Below are positions 59,746 through 64,000 of a DNA stretch of 64,000 bases, one piece after another; position 1 is the first letter of the stretch; every line of letters begins with the position of its first letter. The DNA is taken from NCBI GenBank assembly GCA_965242565.1, contig OZ251457.1, positions 1,984,001-2,048,000 of the forward strand, given 5' to 3'. The notes beneath the pieces were generated by a model. It was given only the letters and a program-made list of their open reading frames with translations. It had not been told where the DNA came from and did not search any database. The position numbers and the translations under genes are program-made. The DNA comes from CATQGW01 sp965242565 (GTDB lineage: Bacteria > Chloroflexota > Dehalococcoidia > Bin125).

Positions 59746-60759
59746 CTAGGGCGCCGCCGGGCTGAGGTCGAAGGCGTCCGCGAGGAGTTCGTAGGAGTGG
59801 GTCCGCGCCTGGAAGTCGTGAGTGATGGTCAGGACGATGAATTCGTCCACGTCGTAGACGCTCGCCAGCTCCTCCAGCCGATCGCGCACCCGCGCGGGCG
59901 AGCCGTGAATGCTGCGCGCCTGCATGTAGGCGAGGTAGTCCAGCTCGGGCTGGGTGTAGGGGAAATTGAGCGCTTCCTCGACCGAGGGGATGCCGCCGCG
60001 CACGCCGCGGTTGCCCTGGATGCGCCAGCACCAGCGGCTCCAGCAGAGGCGCTCCGCCTCTTCGTCGGTTTCGGCGACGGTGACGGAGACGCCGAGGCTG
60101 GCGCGGGCTTCGCCGCTGACCGGCGAGCCCTGAAAGCGGTCGCGGTACTTGCGCACCACCTGCTCGCCGCCCTCAGGCGAGATGAAATGCGCGAAGCAGA
60201 AGGACCAGCCCAACTCGGAGGCGACATGCCCGCCGTAATGCGAGGAGCCGAGCATCCAGAGCTCGGGCATCGGCGCGCCGGGCGGCGCGGCGTGGACGCC
60301 GCGGTATTCGTGATCGGGCGGCAGGTCGTCGGCCAGCCAGCCATAGAGATCGAGCAGCTGCTCGGGAAAATGGTCGATGCCGAGCGCGCCGGGTCCGTGG
60401 ACCAGCGCGCGCGCCGTGCGCCCGTCGCTGCCCGGCGCGCGGCCCACGCCGAGGTCGATCCGGCCGGGAAACTGCGTCGTGATCGTGCGGAAGTTCTCGG
60501 CCACCTTGAGGCTGCTGTAGTGCGGCAGCATGATCCCGCCCGAGCCGACCCGGATGCGCTCCGTCCGCGCCGCGACCTGCGGGATCAGGATTTCCGGCGA
60601 GGAGCAGGCGAGCGAGCCGGCGTTGTGGTGCTCGGCGAGCCAGTAGCGCGAGTAGCCGAGCCGGTCGCAGGCTTCGGCCAGCTGGAAGGTCTCGGAGATC
60701 GCCTGCGCCGCGCTGCCGCCGGAGCGAATCGGGATCTGATCGAGCACGCCGAGCCGCAT
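59746..60759 (-). CDS. LLM class flavin-dependent oxidoreductase
   Basis: The 337-aa protein has the bacterial luciferase-like fold. Visible are LGVLDQIPIRSGGSAAQAIS at the start, YSRYWLAEHHNAGSLACSSP near residue 37, RIRVGSGGIMLPHYSSLKVA near 70, RIDLGVGRAPGSDGRTARAL near 98 and LWMLGSSHYGGHVASELGWS near 163. Such enzymes use reduced flavin (FMN or F420) to oxidise organic substrates. The motif set matches the MsnO8-type or alkanal monooxygenase-like group with unknown substrate. It is divergent from the aminotransferase gene (61 bp) and its 3' end adjoins the 90-bp repeat array. Confidence 0.92.
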   Translation of the reverse strand: MRLGVLDQIPIRSGGSAAQAISETFQLAEACDRLGYSRYWLAEHHNAGSLACSSPEILIPQVAARTERIRVGSGGIMLPHYSSLKVAENFRTITTQFPGRIDLGVGRAPGSDGRTARALVHGPGALGIDHFPEQLLDLYGWLADDLPPDHEYRGVHAAPPGAPMPELWMLGSSHYGGHVASELGWSFCFAHFISPEGGEQVVRKYRDRFQGSPVSGEARASLGVSVTVAETDEEAERLCWSRWCWRIQGNRGVRGGIPSVEEALNFPYTQPELDYLAYMQARSIHGSPARVRDRLEELASVYDVDEFIVLTITHDFQARTHSYELLADAFDLSPAAP

Positions 60760-60820
60760 CGAATCGCCTCCGTATCGCAGCCTACAGCCGCGCCGCGGCG
60801 GGCGGCCTTACCCTTGCGCA

Positions 60821-62119
60821 ATGACCAATACCACCAGCCGAGACACGACCAACGACGCACACAAGATCAGCCGAACGATCATCGACGCCTGGCAGGGGCG
60901 CGTGGTGGAGGACTACGTCAGCGCCGCGACGCGCAGCCTCTCGGCGGGCAGCCTGATCGACTGGGGCCTGGCCGGGCGGCCGCCGAAGACCGACGCGCCG
61001 CCGATCTCGCTGCGCGGCGGCATCCCCGACGCCGACACGCAGCCGCGCGAGCAGTTGATCGCGGCGGTGCGGCGAGTGCTCGAACAGCCCGGCGACGCCG
61101 CGCTCGTCTACGGCGGCCCGCAGGGCTTCGAGCCGCTGCGCGAGGAGATCGCCCAATTCTTCGCGCCCAATCACCCGGCGCAACCCGACGCGGACTGGTA
61201 CTTCCTGACCAACGGCGCGGCGGGCGCGATTGAGGCGGTCTGCTCGGCGCTGATTGATCCGGGCGATGTGGTGATCAGCGAAGCGCCCACGTTCGCCGGC
61301 TCGCTGCGCACGATCCGCGGCAAGCAGGCCGAGGTGCTCGGCGTGGGGATGGACGCGGACGGGATTCGCCTGGATCGGCTGGAGCGGGCGCTGGATCGCG
61401 TGGAAGCCGAAGGCCGGCGCGTGAAGCTGATCTACACCCAGCCGACATTCCAGAATCCGACCGGGCTGACGACCGGCTTGCAGCGGCGGCTTGACCTGCT
61501 CGAGCTGGCGGCGCGGCGCGGCGTCTTCATTCTCGAAGACCACGCCTACTCCGAGCTCTGGTTCGACGGCCCGCCGCCGCCCACGCTCTCCGAACTGAGC
61601 CACGGACACGGCGTGTTCACGATCGGCACCTTCTCCAAAGTGATCGCCACCGGGCTGCGCGTGGGCTGGGTGCAGGCGCGCCCCGAGTGGCTGCGCACGC
61701 TGCTGCCGACGCGCTTCGATATGGGCAACAGTCCGCTGCTGCACCGGATGATCCACGAGTACATGGCGCGGGGCGACTTCCGCGAGCACGTGGCGCGGAT
61801 GCGCGCGCTCTACAAGCGCAAGGCCGAGACACTGGCCGACGCGCTGGTTGATTTCGGCGAGCCGTACTTCGAGATCACCCGCCCGCAGGGCGGCTTCTTC
61901 CTCTGGCTGCGGCTGCACGAAGGGTTGGACGCAAGCGCAATTCACGACGCCGCCACGGACCAGGCGGTCTACTTCGGTCCCGGCGACCGCTTCTATCCGA
62001 ACGGAGAGCTGGGCGGGGACCCGCAGTCGATTCGGATCGCCTATTCGTGGCCGCCCATCGACACGCTGGAAGAGGCGGCGGGCCGGATCGAGCGGGCGTT
62101 CGCCGACGCCGCGGGGTAG
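60821..62119 (+). CDS. PLP-dependent aminotransferase, class I/II
   Basis: The 432-aa enzyme resembles 2-aminoadipate and valine-type aminotransferases and the catalytic part of MocR proteins, without the DNA-binding domain. Seen are DWYFLTNGAAGAIEAVCSAL near residue 127, QPTFQNPTGLTT near 207, VFILEDHAYSELWFDG near 232, the PLP Lys in FTIGTFSKVIATGLRVGW near 267-284, and RPQGGFFLWLRL near 355. The product of the reaction is an oxo acid; the amino donor is unknown. It is transcribed with the metalloprotease gene that follows 5 bp later. Confidence 0.92.
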   Translation: MTNTTSRDTTNDAHKISRTIIDAWQGRVVEDYVSAATRSLSAGSLIDWGLAGRPPKTDAPPISLRGGIPDADTQPREQLIAAVRRVLEQPGDAALVYGGPQGFEPLREEIAQFFAPNHPAQPDADWYFLTNGAAGAIEAVCSALIDPGDVVISEAPTFAGSLRTIRGKQAEVLGVGMDADGIRLDRLERALDRVEAEGRRVKLIYTQPTFQNPTGLTTGLQRRLDLLELAARRGVFILEDHAYSELWFDGPPPPTLSELSHGHGVFTIGTFSKVIATGLRVGWVQARPEWLRTLLPTRFDMGNSPLLHRMIHEYMARGDFREHVARMRALYKRKAETLADALVDFGEPYFEITRPQGGFFLWLRLHEGLDASAIHDAATDQAVYFGPGDRFYPNGELGGDPQSIRIAYSWPPIDTLEEAAGRIERAFADAAG

Positions 62120-62124
62120 CGCGC

Positions 62125-63417
62125 ATGGCGGCCGGGGCGGATGCGGCGGCCGGCGCGGGCGGCTCGATCGAGTTCGACGGCGAGCGCATCCCGTTCGTCG
62201 TGCATCGCGGGGCGGCGAGCGAGCAAACCGAGGTCGAAGTCGTAGGCGACGCTCCGCAGCTGCAGCTGCGCATATCCGTCGCCGCCGACCGAGAGGACGC
62301 GGAAATTCGCGCGGCGTTGGAGGCGCACCTCGCGGGGGTAGATGGCGGCGGCTGGCTGCGCCACCAGCTGCGCCTGCCATCCGGCTTTCGCTGGGCGATG
62401 CCCGTCGATCTGCCGGAGGCAGCCGAGCCCGAGCCGGCCGTCGAGTGGACGCCCGCCCCGAGCGGCGCAATCGAGTTCGAGGGCGAGCGCATTCCCTACA
62501 CCGTGCGCCGCCACTCGCGGCGCAAGCGGCTCGAGGTTTCGCTGGTCGAGGGCGAGCTGTTGGTCAAATCGCCGCAGCATGTGACTGATCAGCTGCTGCA
62601 CTCCGGGCTGGTGGGGCTGATGGCCGCGAACGCCGATTGGCTGCGGGCGCAGCTGCGCGAAGCGCGCGCGCCGTCGCCGGCCAGGACGCCCTCGCCGAGC
62701 GGAGAGGTTGAATTTGAGGGCGCAACGGTGCGCTACGTCACGCGCCGCCACCCGAACCGCAGGCGCACGGCGGTGGCCGTCGAAAACGGCGCGCTGATCG
62801 TCAAGGCGGGACCGCGCATTTCCGACGCTGCGATCCGCAAGGACCTGGCGGAAATCCTGCGCGAGCGCGCCGACTGGTTCCGTGAGCGGCTGGCCCACCC
62901 GCCGATCGTGCCGCTCAGCCGGGAAGTGCGCGACGGCGGCCGAATGCTCTACCTGGGCGAGCGGCTGCCGGTGCGGATCGATGCCGCCGCGCGGCGGCCG
63001 GTGTCGCTGGACGAGCATGGGTTCCGTCTGCGCTCGCCGCGCCCGCTGATGATGCAGCGCTGGCTGCGCGCGCGGGCGAAGGAGCAGATCACATCGCGGG
63101 TGCGCCGCTGGCGGCCCGAAGCGGGCGTGCGCCCGTCGGCGGTTGAGGTGGTGGACGTGACGAGCTACTGGGGCCAGGCGAATGTGGAGACGCGGGAGAT
63201 CAAGTTCAACTGGCGGCTGATCTTCGCGCCGCCCGAGCTGATCGACGACGTGGTGATACATGAGCTGTGCCATCTGCGAATCGCCGGTCACCAGCGCGAT
63301 TTCTGGCAATTGGTCGAGGGGCTCCGCCCCGGCGCGCGCAAGCGCCGCATAGAGCTGCGTCGTCTCGCCCCAGAAATGGTCTGGGACCCGCTCGGCGAGT
63401 GGCTGCGCGGCGTGTGA
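62125..63417 (+). CDS. YgjP-type metallopeptidase with multiplied N-terminal module
   Basis: The 430-aa protein ends in a YgjP/WLM-type zinc site: VVIHELCHLRIAGHQRDFWQ near residues 374-393 contains HExxH (HELCH) and the third His of GHQRDFW. KFNWRLIFAPPELIDDVVIH precedes it. YgjP proteins are about 230-240 aa with one N-terminal strand module. Here that module appears four times, with starts near 14 (IEFDGERIPFVVHR), 112 (IEFEGERIPYTVRRHSRRK), 191 (VEFEGATVRYVTRRHPNRR) and 275 (LYLGERLPVRIDAA). The extra copies make the protein nearly twice normal size. The partner is unknown. ATG 62125 follows the aminotransferase stop by 5 bp. Confidence 0.86.
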   Translation: MAAGADAAAGAGGSIEFDGERIPFVVHRGAASEQTEVEVVGDAPQLQLRISVAADREDAEIRAALEAHLAGVDGGGWLRHQLRLPSGFRWAMPVDLPEAAEPEPAVEWTPAPSGAIEFEGERIPYTVRRHSRRKRLEVSLVEGELLVKSPQHVTDQLLHSGLVGLMAANADWLRAQLREARAPSPARTPSPSGEVEFEGATVRYVTRRHPNRRRTAVAVENGALIVKAGPRISDAAIRKDLAEILRERADWFRERLAHPPIVPLSREVRDGGRMLYLGERLPVRIDAAARRPVSLDEHGFRLRSPRPLMMQRWLRARAKEQITSRVRRWRPEAGVRPSAVEVVDVTSYWGQANVETREIKFNWRLIFAPPELIDDVVIHELCHLRIAGHQRDFWQLVEGLRPGARKRRIELRRLAPEMVWDPLGEWLRGV

Positions 63418-63440
63418 TGAAGCTGGCTGCCCCGTCCCTC

Positions 63441-63680
63441 GTCATTCCCGCCCACACCTCCTTCATACCCGCCCACACTCCCGTCATACCCGCGCTTGCC
63501 GCGGGTATCTCGCCGTCATCAGCACCATCGTTGCACCTCGCCACCCTTCCTCCGTCATTCCCGCCCCCGAGCGGGAATCTATACGGTGATTGTCGGCGGT
63601 GCGGCGTATCGAACTGTGCTGCGAACGGGGCTGGGTTTCGGTTCCCGCTTTCGCGGGAACGACGGAAGCGTGAACACGCC
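63441..63680. repeat. Hairpin repeats, types A, C and D, in convergent gap
   Basis: This convergent gap holds a type A hairpin (63486-63508, ATACCCGCG-CTTGC-CGCGGGTAT), a type C hairpin (63557-63578) and a type D hairpin (63641-63660, GTTCCCGC-TTTC-GCGGGAAC) with the same flanks as at 25361 (GCGAACGGGGCTGGGTTTCG before, GACGGA after). Here too the unit ends in CCCTAG, giving the stop of the neighbouring minus-strand gene. No coding region is seen in its 263 bp. Confidence 0.82.
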
Positions 63681-64000
63681 CTAGTCAGCCGCGTGCTGCG
63701 GCTCGGCCTGGGCGGCTTCCTGGAGGAAGTCGGGCACATCCTGGCCTGCGTCGCGGAAAGCTTTGGCCAGGATGTCGTTGCGGCTGAACGAGACCGCGCC
63801 GCCGCCGGAGGCCACCCACTGCTGGGTGCCGCGCACGGACTCGAGCTGCGACTGGAAGCGCGGCGCGACGTAGCGGGCGAAGAGCTCGTAGGAGCGCCGG
63901 ATGCCCTCGCGGTCGGCCCACTCGTGCGCGAGCATCATCAACCCGCCGAAGCCGCCCGAGTTCTCCTGCAAGCCCTCGATCACCGCGATCGCGTCGTCGG
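63681..64000 (-). CDS. LLM class flavin-dependent oxidoreductase, C-terminal part
   Basis: Only the last 106 residues are in the window; the gene continues past the right edge. The sequence DDAIAVIEGLQENSGGFGGL followed by MLAHEWADREGIRRSYELFA is the C-terminal signature of limonene-monooxygenase-like LLM enzymes (GGFGG then LAHEWAD). These use reduced flavin to oxygenate organic compounds. It differs from the LLM enzyme at 59746. The stop TAG lies within the end of a type D hairpin unit. The substrate cannot be judged. Confidence 0.85.
   Translation of the reverse strand, partial: DDAIAVIEGLQENSGGFGGLMMLAHEWADREGIRRSYELFARYVAPRFQSQLESVRGTQQWVASGGGAVSFSRNDILAKAFRDAGQDVPDFLQEAAQAEPQHAAD

Noticed and set aside
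59275..61233. A + strand protein with 30-residue His/Pro/Asn repeats starting at ATG 59275
   Set aside because: The frame stays open only because the repeat unit is a multiple of three, then it runs antisense through the LLM gene and over the next promoter; no ribosome site is seen.
1..64000. In-frame UGA codons marking selenoproteins in this window
   Set aside because: I looked at gene ends and at split neighbouring frames; every recognised family here reaches its normal length, so no selenoprotein candidate is claimed.

Overview
The window is GC-rich bacterial chromosome with densely packed, mostly single-copy genes. I found no transposase, integrase gene, rRNA or CRISPR array. The gene mix includes three family III CoA-transferases, two enoyl-CoA hydratases, luciferase-like flavin monooxygenases, an aerobic caa3-type (A2) cytochrome oxidase operon, LysM and M23 envelope proteins, and no outer-membrane machinery. 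This suggests an aerobic heterotroph, and the combination reminds me of marine Chloroflexota (SAR202/Dehalococcoidia-like). That assignment is inference; no taxonomic marker gene is present.

Layout. From 0 to 9 kb there is a truncated Fic protein, an Mrr-type endonuclease, an isocitrate/isopropylmalate-type dehydrogenase, a selenocysteine tRNA (UCA anticodon), a pair of conserved unknown genes, a CoA-type Nudix hydrolase, a DUF4956/VTC/CotH cluster and a D-aminoacylase-type amidohydrolase. From 9 to 17 kb there is a CoA-transferase/hydratase/CoA-transferase operon, argC-argJ, a membrane molybdopterin oxidoreductase and a coiled-coil membrane protein. From 17 to 30.8 kb there is a very large secreted beta-propeller/Ig-like protein whose start is thrown out of frame by an 11-base G tract, a membrane-anchored LysM protein, a hydratase, a seven-LysM M23 peptidase, NAD synthase, and an ABC exporter with a thioredoxin-like lipoprotein. 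From 30.9 to 41 kb there is the oxidase operon in the order CtaF-like fusion, ctaC, D, E, G, A, B, then citrate synthase and a GreA-like protein with an unusual N-terminal domain. From 41 to 53 kb there are rsmG, two tandem MFS genes, an alpha-methylacyl-CoA racemase, two membrane-lipid genes, a lipoprotein with a two-component system, and an Eis-like acetyltransferase. From 53 to 64 kb there are a DUF2332 protein, a hydrolase, two phosphohexomutases, a 90-bp tandem repeat array, two LLM oxidoreductases, an aminotransferase and a YgjP-type metalloprotease with a multiplied N-terminal module.

Large-scale structure. The + strand is C-rich before about 16.9 kb and G-rich after it, whichever strand carries the genes. 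Short hairpin repeats of four related types fill every convergent intergenic gap longer than 100 bp.

The best leads are the G-tract frameshift in the giant secreted protein, the recombinase-like domain joined to GreA, the CtaF-like fusion heading the oxidase operon, the selenocysteine tRNA, the convergent-gap hairpins, the 90-bp helically phased repeat and the skew switch. I did not find one clear-cut new multi-gene system.
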